Source: Dactylorhiza incarnata (lineage: Eukaryota; Streptophyta; Magnoliopsida; Asparagales; Orchidaceae). From it: a stretch of 64,000 nt of DNA. A program made the translations under genes and the position numbers. Every line of letters begins with the position of its first letter. Positions within the stretch are counted from its first letter, which is position 1. The notes beneath the pieces were generated by a model, which had not been told where the DNA came from, made no database searches, and worked only from the letters and a program-made list of their open reading frames with translations. This document shows positions 23,561 through 36,153 of this stretch, in pieces. The stretch lies in contig JAWHQI010000049.1 in the NCBI GenBank assembly GCA_033032865.1, positions 4,030,001 to 4,094,000 of the forward strand. Reading direction: 5' to 3'.

Positions 23561-26500
23561 AAAATGAAAGCGCCGAAAAAAATTATAAAAAAATTTTAGA
23601 TGTTTTAAAACAAATCCATATTAATGTACCTTTCTGTGAGGCTATCTCACAAATGCCTATGTATGCAAAATATCTTAAGGAGTTGCTCTCCAATAAGAAA
23701 ATGTTAGAAGATATTTCACATATTTCTTTAAACGCAGAATGCTCCGCGGTTGTACTCAACAAATTGCCTACAAAAGCAAATGACCCGGGACGGTTTTCCA
23801 TCCAATGTCTATTTGGCAATTCGATAGTAAAACACGCCTTAGCGGATCTTGGAGCAAACATCAACCTTATGCCATTTTCTTTGTTCAAAATGCTAGGTCT
23901 AGGAAATCCAAGGCCCACTCGAATGAGTATCCAATTAGCGGATCGTTCTTTAAAATATCTGATTGGAATAGTGGAGGACGTGCTCGTCAAGGTTGACAAA
24001 TTCATCTTCCCGGTAGATTTTGTCATTCTTGACATCGAAGAGGATGCCGAAGTACCCCTCATACTCGGTCCCCCCTTCCTTGCCACCTCTCGTGCTATTG
24101 GAGACGATGAAGTTACTTTCGGTATAAATTCCTCGATGCGGAACACGCTAGAAAACGACGATTCATGTTTTTACTTGGAAGAGTGTTGTGTGTTCGATTC
24201 ATCCCTCGAGTTATTTTCATCGGTGAGTAGTGATTCCGAGCCCGTAGAGCTCTTTTATGATGAAGAAGAAGTTTCTCACCCCACACCACCCGAACCATTA
24301 CTTTTAGAAAAATTAAAAATCAAGACTTCTTATGAAGAACCACCCGAATTAGAGTTGAAACAACTCCCCCCTCACCTTAAATACTTGTTTTTGGAAAAAG
24401 AGTCTAAGCTACCCGTCATCATTTCATCCGATCTTAGCAACTCAGAAATTTCTGAGTTGACTATTGTCTTAAGAAAGCACTGCCACGCAATTGCGTGGCA
24501 ATTATCGGATATTAAGGGTATAAACCCATCTTTCTGCACTCATAAAATCTTTCTTGAAGAAAATTCCCGCAACTCAGTCCAGCCTCAACGACGACTAAAC
24601 CCGAACATGAAAGAAGTTGTTAAGGCCGAAGTTATAAAACTTCTGGACGCGGGAATCATCTACCTGATATCAAATAGTACTTGGGTTAGCCCAGTACAAG
24701 TCGTGCCAAAGAAAGGTGGTGTCACGGTAGTTGCGAACGAAAATAATAAATTGATCCCAACCCGTACTGTTACGGGTTGGCGGATGTGCATCGACTATCG
24801 GAAATTAAATGATGCCACCCGCAAGGATCACTTCCCTCTACCATTTATCGACCAAATTTTAGAGTGCCACTCGGGTCACTCCTACTACTGTTTTCTCGAT
24901 GGATTGTCGGGATACTTCTAAATCCCGATTTCGCCCGACGATCAAGAGAAAACCACTTTCACTTGTCCCTTTGGCACCTTCGCTTATCGAAGGATGCCAT
25001 TCGGTCTTTGTAACGCGCCAGCTACATTCCAAAGATGTATGCTGGCAATATTTGACGAGTTAGTAGAGGAGGTGATGGAAGTATTTATGGACGATTTCTC
25101 CGTATACGGAAGTTCATTTGAAAACTGTTTAAAAATCTAGAGCGCGTGTTGCAGAGATGTGAGGAAACAAATTTAGCGCTTAATTGGGAAAAATGCCATT
25201 TTATCGTCAAGAAAGGACTAGTCCTTGGCCATAAAATTTCGGGCAAGGGGATCGAGGTCGATAGGGCCAAGATTGAAGTAATTGAAAAGCTCCCCCTCCA
25301 ACAAACGTAAAAGCTATTAGGAGTTTCCTAAGCCACGCGGGGTTCTATCGGCGCTTTATACAAAAATTTTCCAAAATCACAAAGCCGTTAACCCATCTTC
25401 TCGAGAAAGAATCATATTTTCTTTTTAACGATGAATGCCTTTTAGCCTTTCAACTTATCAAAGAAAAACTTATAAACTCCCCGATTCTAGTCGCCCCAGA
25501 TTGGTCGCTCCCTTTTGAAATCATGTGCGACGCGAGTGATATTGCGGTTGGTGTCGTTTTAGGCCAACGGGTGAATAAGTATTTTCACCCGATCTATTAC
25601 GCAAGCAAAACACTCACGTCGGCACAAGCAAACTACACCACGACCGAGAAGGAACTTCTAGCAATCGTTTTCTCCTTCGATAAGTTTAGGTCGTATATCA
25701 CTCTCTCAAAAGTTATCATCTTCACAGATCACTCCGCGCTTAGGTATCTCTTAAGTAAATCGGACGCCAAACCTCGTCTTTTGCGATGAATCCTACTCTT
25801 GCAGGAGTTTGATTTAGAGATCCAGGATGAAAGAGGAGCCGAAAACTTGGCGGCCGATCACCTTTCTCGTTTAGAAAATCCCGCCTCGGAAGCATTAATA
25901 GAGGCCGATATTAACGATAAATTTCCCGAAGAGCGCCTCCTAGCTCTAGAAAATATTAACTCATCTTCTACCCCCTGGTTTGCGGATTTGGCTAACTATT
26001 TAGTAGCCCGGGTCCTGCCAAAAGAATTCTCGAGTCAGCAAAAGAAGAAATTCTTTTCTGATTTATAGAATTACTTCTGGGAGGACCCCTTTTTATTTCG
26101 TGTATGCGCATACCAGGTTGTGAGAAGATGTGTTTCAAGTGAGGAAGGCCTTAAAATTTTACGTCATTTCCATGAGGGACCCACCGGTGGTCATTATCAT
26201 TCGAACCGAACCGCGAGGAAGGCGCTGGAGGCGGGCTTTTATTGGCCCACACTCTTCAAAGATGCTCACACCCTTGTGAGTACTTGCGACAGCTGCCAGC
26301 GGTCGGGGAACATCTCTCGCCGGGATGAGATGCCCCAAAACATTTTCTTAGAATGCGAAATATTCGACCTTTGGGGAATCAATTTTGTTGGTCCTCTCCC
26401 TCCATCTTTTTCAAATAAATATATTCTAGTGGCGGTCGACTATGTATCGAGGTGGGCGAAAGCGCAAGCTCTCCCCACCAACGATGCGCGAGTTGTCATT

Positions 26501-27262
26501 AATTTCTTAAAAAAATTATTTTCTCGATTTGGCACGCCGCGCGCTATTGTGAGTGATCGGGGCACCCATTTTTGCAATAGTCAATTTACAAAAATTTTAG
26601 CACAATATGATGTCACGCACAAATTATCCACCGCATATCACCCACAAACGAGTGGCCAAGTCGAAGTTGTTAATCGAGAATTAAAACGTATTTTAGAAAA
26701 AACAGTTTCTATTAATCGAAAGGATTGGGCAATAAAGCTCGATGACGCGCTATGGGCCTATCGAACGGCTTACAAGACCGCTATCGGTTGTACACCGTAT
26801 CGAATGGTTTATGGCAAGGCGTACCACCTTTTGGTCGAATTAGAACACCGCGCATTTTGGGCGCTTAAATTTTTAAACCTCGATTCCACTCTAGCGGGAG
26901 AACAAAGAAAATTCCAAATGAACGAATTAGATGAGTGGCGAGCGAATGCGTATGAGAGCAATAAATTATATAAGGAGCGAACAAAGTTTTATCACGATAA
27001 GTATATAAAATTTCCAAAAACTTTTTCCCCGGGCGATCTCGTCCTCCTTTATAATTCCCGCCTTCACCTTTTTCCAGGAAAACTAAAATCCCGATGGTCC
27101 AGACCCTTTATTGTTTAAGAGGTTTGGTCCTATGGGACAATTTTAATTTCCCACCCGGAAAAAGGTACCTTCAAAGTTAACGGGCACCGCCTTAAATAAT
27201 ATCTTCCGGGAGAGTTAACTAATGAAAAGCGTGATTCGATTGTATTTCAACCTATAATATGA
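23560..27262 (+). pseudogene. pol: Athila protease, reverse transcriptase, RNase H and integrase, broken
   Basis: In order: protease DLGANINLMPFSLF (near 23850); reverse transcriptase from about 24600, with GWRMCIDYRKLN and the active site FMDDFSVYG (near 25085); RNase H, MCDASDIAVGVVLGQ and TDHSALRYLL (25523-25760); integrase HHCC zinc finger (H..H near 26165-26195, CDSC near 26286) and DDE core. The first catalytic Asp has become Asn ([10 protein letters not shown]); SDRGTHF and GQVEVVNRE are intact. Stops (24919 TAA, 25787 TGA, 26066 TAG, 27116 TAA) and frameshifts near 25130 and 25300 show decay; most stops fit C-to-T or G-to-A change. Confidence 0.9.
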
Positions 27263-28901
27263 TCGGCAAGTGGGTCAAGCTACGCGACCTTAAACAAAGC
27301 GCTTTTGGGAGGAACCCCAAAGTTATCTTTTTATTGTTTTCTCTTGTTCTTTAACATATTTTGTAGGTAATCGTCGCTTCCCCACGCAAACTTCAAAAAA
27401 AAATCAGGGAAGCCCTTTCTCTTTCTTCCTTCTCTTTTATTATGCATTTCCTTTTTGTTTTGTCTTGCACTTTATTTTCTTTTACTTCATACTTAGTTTT
27501 AAACATTGGGGACAATGTTTAACTTTAAGTATGGGGTGTAAATAGTTCTTTGTAAATAGTTGTTAAAATTAGAAAATTTTCAAAACAAAAAAATATATTT
27601 TCTTATGTTTTCTTCTATTTTAGCACTTGTAAAACCCAAAAACTCAAAAAAAATTTAGAAAATAGAAAAATTTAAATCTTGGAAAGGGACGTTTGGGACC
27701 TCAGCCCATCTCACCTCCTAGTACCGTAAGAACCCTTCACGGGGTATACCTCGGGAAGTCCAAGAATTAACAAAAAAATTGTTAGTTTTTTTAGTATATG
27801 TTTTTGTTTAGTTCTTATCAAAAATCCCAAAAATAAAAAAAAGGATAATATAAAAATTCAAAAAATATATGAAAAAAACTTAAAATACAAAAAATTTAAA
27901 TCTTATACCTCTCCTATTTGTTGTTTTTGTGATTTCTTAGAAATTTAGTTGAGAATGTTTATAAGCATGTTTAAGTTTTAAATTGGCTAAAATTTTGCTT
28001 ATCATAGTTTGTTAATTTTAAATTTGAGGTAATATTGATTTAAGAATCATCTTATGATTTTAAATTGATTAGAGAATTTATTTAGCATGACTTCTCTTTT
28101 TATTTTTAAATGGCTTCATTTTGTAGTAAATTTCCTAAACCTCTTTAGATTTCAATTATATTTTCTTCTAACTTTGTAGATCTTAGGAAATTTAATGTTA
28201 CTAGAATTTGCTCTCAATATAATTTAAAGCTAGCTAGATTTATTTCCCTTCCTTACCCCCTTTGTGGCATAAAAAAATGAAGTTTAAAAGATCATATGTC
28301 ATGGGAATAAGATGATAAAATTCATTATTCCCTAAAACATATGCACCCAAAATATTTGAAAAGATTATATGGCATGGAGTAAGAGGATAAAATTCATTAC
28401 TCCTAAACCATATACATTTTGGGTTTTTATTAGAAGAGAAAAAAAAAGAGAGAAAAAAAAGAAATTTCATGATGAGGATAAATTCCATTTCCTCCATTCA
28501 AAAATTTCTCTTCTTATGCCAAATTTTATGAAATCCCCCTTAGCCAATTATCATTGTTCTAGTTTTAGTTGAAAATTATGGAGAGAGCAATATTTAGTAA
28601 TTTACTTTTCCTTAAGTTTCTTTTAAGGTAGAGTTCTTATAATTTTAATTTAATTTAGTTTTATAATTTCTACAAATTTGTCAAACTACTTAATTTTCTT
28701 GAGAAGTTCTTGCCTAAACATTTTTCCCTCTTTTCAAATCATCATCATAATTTAGGACTTAACTCCCCCTTGAATTTATTCTTAACTTAACTTTTGGTTA
28801 AATGAAATTTTAATTTTAAATTAAAAATTTTTAAGGATGTCTTATAAATTATGTCTCACACTTTTGCTCTGGAATAGCAAAACCTCAAGTATGGGGGTAT
28901 T
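27263..28901 (+). other. Athila 3' non-coding region with polypurine tract
   Basis: AT-rich, with no env-like ORF. It holds TTGGGGACAATGTTTAA (about 27505), an about 86-bp module also found in the Tekay-like LTRs (27685-27771), and AGTATGGGGGTAT immediately before the 3' LTR, the likely polypurine tract. Open frames near 28240-28570 look spurious. Confidence 0.75.
27685..27771 (+). repeat. Module shared with Tekay-like LTRs
   Basis: Contains CTCCTAGTACCG, CCCTTCACGGGGTA and CGGGAAGTCCA, then TTAAC. The same order and spacing occurs at 13530-13616 and 16513-16599 in Tekay-like LTRs. Confidence 0.8.
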
Positions 28902-30160
28902 TGATAAGTAGTATTTTCATAACTTTTTAATAAAAAATTTGTAAATATTTAATTTGTATTTTCCTTTTTTATGTCATTTCAAGGTCATAAGTGTTTATTT
29001 TGAAATTCTGTTTCTAATTTAGCCTAATTTCAATTTTTGCAGAATTTTGGGACAAATTGGAGAATTTGACAAGTACATGCCCTCAGTCACGCCCGTGACC
29101 AAGGGCATGTAACCTAAAGATCAGTCCAGAGTCAATGCCGCGCCATTTGAGCTAGTCCACAGCGAGTCACACCCTCGGTCATGCCCGTGACCAAGTGTCA
29201 CACCCGTGACTAGGGGCGTGTAATATTAGAATCTTCCCAGCTGGCTGCTGACGAGACGTGGACATGCTGTCGAGAAGTCAACCTAAGTCATGCCCGTGAC
29301 CCACATGTCACGGCCGTGACTTTCCCGCGTGATCCCTGCTCTGCCGCAGCGCCGAATTCCAGCCCACGCTGCATTTAATGCAGCCATCCAAAGTCATGGC
29401 CGTGACCTGACATGTCACGCCCGTGACATGTCACTTTTCGCCGCGCCGTCCAGAAAGCTCACGCCCCTGTCGAATCCGATGTGAATAGTGCAGTCACGCC
29501 CTTGGTCATGCCCGTGACCGAGGGCGTGTAATCTGAAATTTTTTCCTATAAATTCAGAGGCTCTCCTTGAGTCCATGGTTCAGAAATTTGGAGTGGGGGA
29601 GGTGCTACTAGAGCTGTTAGTGAGTTTTTCAATGCAATTGTTCATGTCTTTAAGCTTTCATGTCTTCCTTTTCAATTCATGCAATGTTTTAGTTTAACTT
29701 TCATGTACTAGTTCTTTTTAAGCTTGTAATCTTCATTTCCCTAGCTTTGTAATCTCTCTTTAAGATTGTAATGGTTTTGATTTTCAATAAAAATTAGCTT
29801 GCTCTCTTTCATTTTCTCTTTCTCCTTATGTACTTCTTCTTTCATGCAATGTTAAGTTCTCTTTCTTTTTCCCCCTCCACTATGTTTGAGCATTAAGTTT
29901 TTTTTTATCGTTTTAATCATTCACTAAGTTTGCAAAATGTCTCTTTTTAGCTAAGTAATCAAAACCTCCAAAATATCATTAGATAAGATAATAGTGATTT
30001 TCCTCGAAGTAGAAGTAAGCAATGCACCCCGTGGAATACGACCTTAATATTCCTAAATATCCTATACTATAGACGATAAGGTACACTTGCCTTTATCAGA
30101 TATAGTTTTAGAGAAAATCTCAAACCTTCACTAAATTTCAAAACAGCAAAATCAATATCA
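28902..30160 (+). repeat. 3' LTR of the Athila element (1259 bp)
   Basis: Pairs with 20558-21816 and ends AATATCA directly before the duplicated target TGCCA. Confidence 0.95.
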
Positions 30161-30165
30161 TGCCA

Positions 30166-32774
30166 CATACCAAAGGATGATGGACAGAGTCTTCCGCGAG
30201 CAGAAGGGAAGAAACTTGGAGGTTTATGTTGATGACCTCATGGTAAAGAGCCGAGACCTTGGGTCTTACCTCCGAGACCTTGAGGAGACGTTCGGGACCC
30301 TGCGGCGGTACAAGATGAAACTCAATCCCTTGAAGTGTGTCTTCGGGGCAAGCCGAGGAAAGTTCCTAGGCCACTTGCTCACTCCCGCGGGAGTGGAGCC
30401 TAACCCGGACAAGGTTAAGGCGGTAATGGAGTTGGGGTCAATGAGGAATCAGAAGGAGGTTCAGAGCCTTACAGGGAAGTTGGCTGGGCTCAGCAGGTTC
30501 CTCTCCAAGGCGGGAGAAAAGTGTGCGCCTTTCTTCAAGGTGCTACGGGGCAACAAGATGTTTGAATGGACCCCGGAGTGCGAGGAGGCCTTCCAGGCTC
30601 TGAAAGAACAACTCACCAAGACCCCTCTGCTCCAGGGGCCGAGGCCAGGAGAAGACCTATCCATGTACCTAGGGGTAGGGTCCGAAGCAGTAAGTTCCGT
30701 GTTGATCCGGGAGGAGGGGAAGAAACAGTTCCCTATCTACTACGTCAGCCGAGTGCTGAGGAAGGCGGAGCTCCGGTGCCCGATTATGGAAAAGTTATCC
30801 TTCGCTTTGGTGGTGTCGGCCCGGAGGCTCTGGCCTTACTTCCAAGCCCATTCAATCAAGGTAGTGACGGACCACCCGCTCCGTAAGATCATGGAAGGGG
30901 TGGAGCATTTGGGAAGGTTGTCAAAGTGGTTTGTGGAGTTAAGTTAATTCAATGTCACGTTCGTGCCCAGGAAGTCCATCAGGGCTCAGGCGGTGGCAGA
31001 CTTCATGGCCGACTATGCGGCCGAGGTGGGGGAGCACGAGCCACCTCCCCTAGAGGCATGGAAGATGTTGGTGGACGGAGCATCGGGAAAGTACTCCTAT
31101 GGAGCGGGGATAGTCGTGGTGAGTCCCCAGGGGACCCGGATTGAGCAAGCCTTAAACATCCATTTCCCAATTACCAACAACCAGGCAGAGTATGAGGCAG
31201 TGATAGCGGGCCTTCGGCTAGCCCGGGAACTAGGGGTGCAGGACGTGGAGGTCTCAACGGACTCCATGGTGGTAGCATGCCAAATCGAGGGAGAGTTTGA
31301 AGCGAAGGACCCGACCCTCCTGCTATACCTGGAGAAGGTCAAGGGGGTCATCGGGAAGTTCCGCACCTTCTCCATCAAGCACGTGCCGAGGGAGGAGAGC
31401 ACCCAGGAGGACCTCTTAGCCATGTTTGGTCCCCGAGCGGGAGGGATGGCTTCGGAACTCTTCCGGCCCTCCATCGAGGAAGGAGAGTTGATGGAGGTGG
31501 ATCAATGAGCCTCGTGGATGGATCCATTCATCACCTTCCTATCCTCTAGGAAGTTACCTGGAAAGGGCGTGGACAAGAGGCGCTTCAGGAATAAGTCCGC
31601 CTATTACTCCTTGTATGCAGGAGGGCTATATAGGAAGACTCTCTCGGGACTCCTGGCCCGTTGTGTTTCCAAGGAGGAGGTTCCGAGAGTCCTGGAAGAA
31701 ATCCACTCCGGGGAGTGCGGCAGTCACTCCGGGAGCCGGACCCTGGAGGGGAAGGTGTTGAGGCAAGGCTACTTCTGGCCCACTCTCAGCAAGGATGCGG
31801 CGGAGTTCGCGAGGAAGTGTCCGAAGTGCCATCTCTATGCTCCGCTCCAACTCCTCCCAGCTCAAAGGCTCCGGACCATTACGGCTCCCTGACCCTTCGC
31901 CATATGGGGGTTGGACCTAGTCGGTACCTTCCCCCAAGCCAGCGGCCAGAGGAAGTTCCTGCTGGTCATGATCGACTACTTCTCCAAGTGGGTAGAAGTG
32001 AAAGCACTCGCTGAGGTAACCTCTCAGGTTGTAAGGAATTTTGTGTGGGGGGAGATAATTTGCAGGCACGGGCTCCCTCTAGCTATAGTGATGGACAATG
32101 GACCGCAGTTTGCTAGTGAGGAGTTTGTTGGCTTCTGCACTCAGCTCGGCATTGACCTCAGGTTCGCATCGGTCCACCACCCGAGGAGCAATGGGCAGGT
32201 GGAGGCGGCGAACAAAATAATCGTTAACCTATTAAAAAAGAAAGTGGAGAACCTTCGGGGGAACTGGGTGGAACAGCTACCCTCTATCCTCTGGGCCATG
32301 AGGACTACTCCGAATACCGCCACCGGGGAGACTCCGTTCAAGCTCTCTCACGGGTCCGAGGCCGTTCTCCCCATAGAGTTTGAGGTAAAGACCCCCGGGT
32401 GATCGCTGCGAGCGAGGGGGATGAAAAGTGGCTAGAAGATAACAATGCAGAGCAGAGGCTATCTTTAGACCTGGTGGAAGAACTCCGGGACTTGGCCACC
32501 ATCAAGCAGGAAGAGGTCAAGCGGTGGATGGCTCGATATTTTGACAAACATATCCGGATAAAGCACTTTCAGAAAGGAGACCTAGTCCTGAAGAAGGTCG
32601 ATGCGGCCGGCATAGGGGCCGCGGTGAGTAAGCTTAACCCCAAATGGGAGGGTCCATATATTATAAGCGAGGTGCTCAAGTCAGGGGGGGGGGGGGTATC
32701 ACCTCCAGGATGTGGAAGGGGTGCCCCTCGACCGAGCCAGGAGTGGGGATGATTTGAAATGATTTTGCCCTTGA
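30166..32774 (+). pseudogene. pol: Tat-2 reverse transcriptase C-part, two RNase H domains and integrase, broken
   Basis: Resumes in the codon phase lost at 20557. Order: catalytic VYVDDLMVKS (near 30222), LNPLKCVFGA; first RNase H (MYLGVGSEAVSSVLIREE); second, archaeal-type RNase H (WKMLVDGASGKYSYGAGIVV, then TDSMVVA), the mark of the Tat lineage; integrase zinc finger (SGECGSHSG..., KCPKCH) and DDE core (WGLDLVGTFP, MDNGPQF, NGQVEAANK). Stops at 30945 (TAA), 31506 (TGA) and 31890 (TGA for the Trp in TPWPF), and frameshifts near 32398 and in the G run at 32684-32696, inactivate it. Confidence 0.9.
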
Positions 32775-32849
32775 AAGCTTTATTATGTTGTTTATTGAAT
32801 GTCTTACTCCTTTTTGTGATGCTTATAACTACTGCCATGCCGGGGTGAC

Positions 32850-33835
32850 GAAGGTTGGATATGTTGGTGCTGGAATGCCCCAGATCAATTCCACTCCTGG
32901 GCTCTCACCTAGACGGGGGGTTCAGGTTGATCTCTGGAGAGGCTGGCATGGTTGGATATGTTGGTGCTGGAATGCCCCAGATCGATTCCGCTCCCGGGCT
33001 CTCACCTAGACGGGGGGTTCAGGTTGATCTCTGGAGAGGCTGGCAAGGTTGGACATGTTGGTGCTGGAATGCCCCAGATCGATTCCGCTCCCGGGCTCTC
33101 ACCTAGACGGTGGGTTTAGGTTGATCTATGGAGAGGCTGAAAAAGGTTGGATATGTTGGTGCAGGAATGCCCCAGATCGATTCCGCTCCCGGGCTCTCAC
33201 CTAGATGGGGGGTTCAGGTTGATCTCTGGAGAGGCTGGCAAGGTTGGATATGTTGGTGCTGGAATGCCACATATCGATTCCGCTCCCGGGCTCTCACCTA
33301 AATGAGGGGTTCAGGTTGATCTTTGGAGAGGCTGGCAAGGTTGGATATGTTGGTTCTGGAATGCCCCATATCGATTCTGCTCCCGGGCTATCAACTAGAC
33401 GGGGGGTTCAGGTTGATCTCTGGAAAGGCTGGCAAGGTTGGACATGTTGGTGCTGGAATGCCCCAGATCGATTCCGCTCCCGGGCTCTCACCTAGACGGG
33501 GGGTTCAGGTTGATCTCTGGAGAGGCTGGCAAGGTTGGATATGTTGGTGCTGGAATGCCCCAGATCGATTCCGCTCCCGGGCTCTCACCTAGACGGGGGG
33601 TTCAGGTTGATCTCTGGAGAGGCTAGCAAGGTTGGACATGTTGGTGCTGGAATGCCCCAGATCGATTCCGCTCCCGGGCTCTCACCTAGACGTGGGGTTC
33701 AGGTTGATCTCTGGAGAGGCTGGCAAGGTTGGATATGTTGGTACTGGAATGCCCCAGGTCGATTCCGCTCCCAAGATCTCACCTAGACGGAGGGTTCAGG
33801 TTGATCTCTGGAGAGGCTGGCAAAAGGAGGCACGG
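32850..33835 (+). repeat. 97-bp minisatellite of Tat-2 (10 units)
   Basis: Ten units with TTGGTGCTGGAATGCCCCAG spaced 97 bp (about 32861, 32958, 33055 and onward). Homologous to the Tat-1 array but with GGTTGGATATG in place of GGTGACAAGTATTG and no long G tract. It lies between the convergent 3' ends of pol and antisense gene 2. Confidence 0.95.
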
Positions 33836-33923
33836 TTTGAAGGTAATCGGTTGAGGTGTTAAAGCCAGAGTGGCTTGGTTCGCAAAATTAAAGGGCTTGG
33901 TCTTCGCTTTCGGGAACCCTCTG

Positions 33924-35662
33924 TTAAGACCCGGCTCGCCCAGGAGAAGGGGGTAGCACGCTGCAAATCAGCTCGTCCACCCGAGCCTTCAGCATGGTAT
34001 TCTCCAGCTCTAGCTCGCCGTTGCGAGCGAGAAGTTTGGTTGCTGTGTCGGCATCCTGAAAGTTAATACCAAATAAGTCAGGCAAAGACTGGGGGTCACG
34101 AACAGCAAAGAGAGGGGGCCCAGGGTCGCTTACCATCTTGCCATGCATCCCGGCGAGAAGGCTTTCCGACGCCGCCTCTCTCTCCTTAATGCCTTTGATC
34201 TCATCGCGAGCTTTCTTAAGCTCCTCGCTGCATGCGCGAATATCCATGTCCGCCTGCAGGTAACGGCGCCCCGCCATATGTGCGAGCTCCGTCGAGCGAA
34301 ACTGAGCTTGTATGTCTTCGTAGACCAGTTGCCTTGGCCCCATCTCTTTAAGGGCGGCGGCGTCCTCGCGGCGGTATAAGCTGAAGGCGATAGAGAACGC
34401 CTCCTCCCTGACCTTACCAAGCTCAACCCAGGAGGGGTGAAGGGTGGAGCAGGAAATCCTATTGGCATCAGGATCCCAAGCGAGCAGGGGCTCGCCGAGG
34501 GAATCGGAAACCTTCTCGCCTAGGCCGAAGTTCTTGTGACCCTTGGGTTGGGGGGTTGCGGAAGAGCTCCCAGCGCCCTGGCTCGCCAAGGGGTCCGGCT
34601 GTTTCACAGGGGAAGGGGGCGAGCCGTCGGTCTCGCTCAGATCAACGACCGCGCTCTTGTCTTTAACAATAAGGGTTTTCCCCTTCGACTTCTTGGAAGA
34701 GGATTGCGAGCCGGGCTGTCTTGCAGACGGAGGTCGCTTCTTGTCGGACACAGTGGTAGGGAGATCGCGGCAAGCCTCTGCAGCCGCGGTCGCGAGCGTG
34801 TCCGCCGTAAGTGTGGTGCCTTGCGCGTGCGGAGGATTGACGGGGACGTCACACTCGCCTATAGAATAAGAGCGTTAGACAAAGCGAAGAAGGAAAAAAG
34901 GTAGGGCGAAAGTGAGCCATTCCTTCCACTTGAGGAACCGCGAGTAGCGAGTCGACGTTGTGCCTCAGGTGGGCGACTTCGATGTTTTTCCCGGAAAGGT
35001 AGTGGAAGAGTTTGGCGTCGGCGCTGCTCAGCGAGCTCGGAGGGCGGTAGGTGGCGTCGTCCCGTTGAAGAGGAGTGAAGTGGAGGTTGCCGAAGGGTCC
35101 CTTCACCAAGATGAACTTCTAAGTCCAGTAGTGACTCTTGTTCACCGTCTCGCAGACGGTGACATGCTGGCTCGCAAAATAAGTGGTCCCGTCCCTGAAG
35201 GTGCGAAAAGAGAACACTTTGCGGAAGACGAGGAGGCTGAACTCGATCCTCTCCTCCCACATATAACTAGTGATTACGACCACGTCCGCGATCGCATTCG
35301 GGGTCAGCTGGCTTGGCAGCACCCCATAGTACCGTAGCACCTGCAAGGAACAAAGAAAAGAAAATTTTGCGAGAGCAAACAGGGAGCGGCGAGAGGGCTA
35401 AGCGAAGTACCTGACGAATTTCAGGCCATATGGGAAGTCGCAACCCATTCTCAAAGTGAGCGATGGGGATCGCGAGCTCGTCGGCCTCGGTCTCGTTCAG
35501 CGTAGCCTTCTCGCTTGGACAGCGAGCCGAATAGCCCTCCGGGAGATAGCGATCCATGGCATATTTGTATTCCTCCGCAGTGAGGTTCGCACAGAAGAAG
35601 TCATGAGCTTGGAATGCTGAGGTGCATCTGGCTCGCCCCTCGCTCTCACCATCTGCTCCCAT
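33924..35662 (-). pseudogene. Tat-2 antisense gene 2 (four exons), probably inactive
   Basis: Minus strand, ATG at 35662 (MGADGESEGRARC). Exons: 35662-35411, 35340-34923, 34858-34134, 34055-33924, with phases 0, 1, 0. Exons 1-2 carry the PF04195-like region: GLRLPIWPEIRQ, then YYGVLPSQLTPNA, EERIEFSLLVFRKVFSFR, GTTYFAS. Exon 3 has a Lys/Ser-rich SSSKKSKGK stretch and a long helical part. Damage: TAG at 35121-35119, and the exon 2 donor reads GA instead of GT. The last intron (78 bp, stop-free) reads through, which makes a misleading long open frame. Exon 4 ends early compared with Tat-1. Role unknown. Confidence 0.75.
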
Positions 35663-35802
35663 TGAAGGATTTGTTCGCAGTGAGCCGGGAAGAAGCAACA
35701 TGCAAGTAGCGAACGCGAGCACGAGCTTGCGAGAATAGAAATGAGCGTAGAGGCGAGAGGATTTGGGAAATAAATGCTGCGGATGGAAAAGTGAATCCGA
35801 AC

Positions 35803-35810
35803 TATTTATA
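35803..35810 (-). promoter_or_regulatory. TATA box of Tat-2 antisense gene 2
   Basis: TATAAATA on the minus strand, 141 bp before the ATG at 35662. Confidence 0.65.
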
Positions 35811-36153
35811 GGAAAATAGGATGGGCACAGGATTTGAAGCGTCGGGAGTGCGGATAGAGAAAATAAAGTAGATTTTTACTCGACAAGACTACCGCCTTGC
35901 GAGCCCGGGCTCGCCACTGTGCGGTAATTGAGCCCCGCCTGAAGCCGGTCCGTGACGGAAGGAGGCTTGGGCGCGACGTCGCCCAGAAGTTCACGAGCGC
36001 TCCACGAGGGCAATCATATCAAACACGGCGAACATGCAGAATAAGTCACAGGCGCATCACAGATAAATAAAGGGCGAGATAAAAAATGATAAAAGGCGAG
36101 TCACGATGGACTCGCAAATATTACCACACCATAGGTATCGTTCAGCAGAAACA

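Larger units (their letters stand above)
20558..30160 (+). mobile_element. Athila element nested in Tat-2 pol
   Basis: Two 1259-bp LTRs (20558-21816, 28902-30160) bounded by TGATAAGTAG...AATATCA. Target duplication TGCCA (20553-20557 and 30161-30165) is exact. The primer site, the gag start with FDPEIEQTLLRHRR, and the protease DLGANINLMP are typical Athila. About 60 LTR differences by eye (about 5%), mostly transitions, make it younger than Tat-2. Coding regions carry many stops, so it is not autonomous. Confidence 0.95.

Noticed and set aside
32785..33862. Chain of short MDMLVLECPRSIPLPGSH-type frames
   Set aside because: Same minisatellite in Tat-2; period 97 is not a multiple of three, so frames arise mechanically.
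33924..34751. Single uninterrupted 275-aa minus-strand protein
   Set aside because: It uses a non-ATG start and reads through a 78-bp stop-free intron with proper GTAAGC and TTTCAG ends; homology to Tat-1 places an exon border there.
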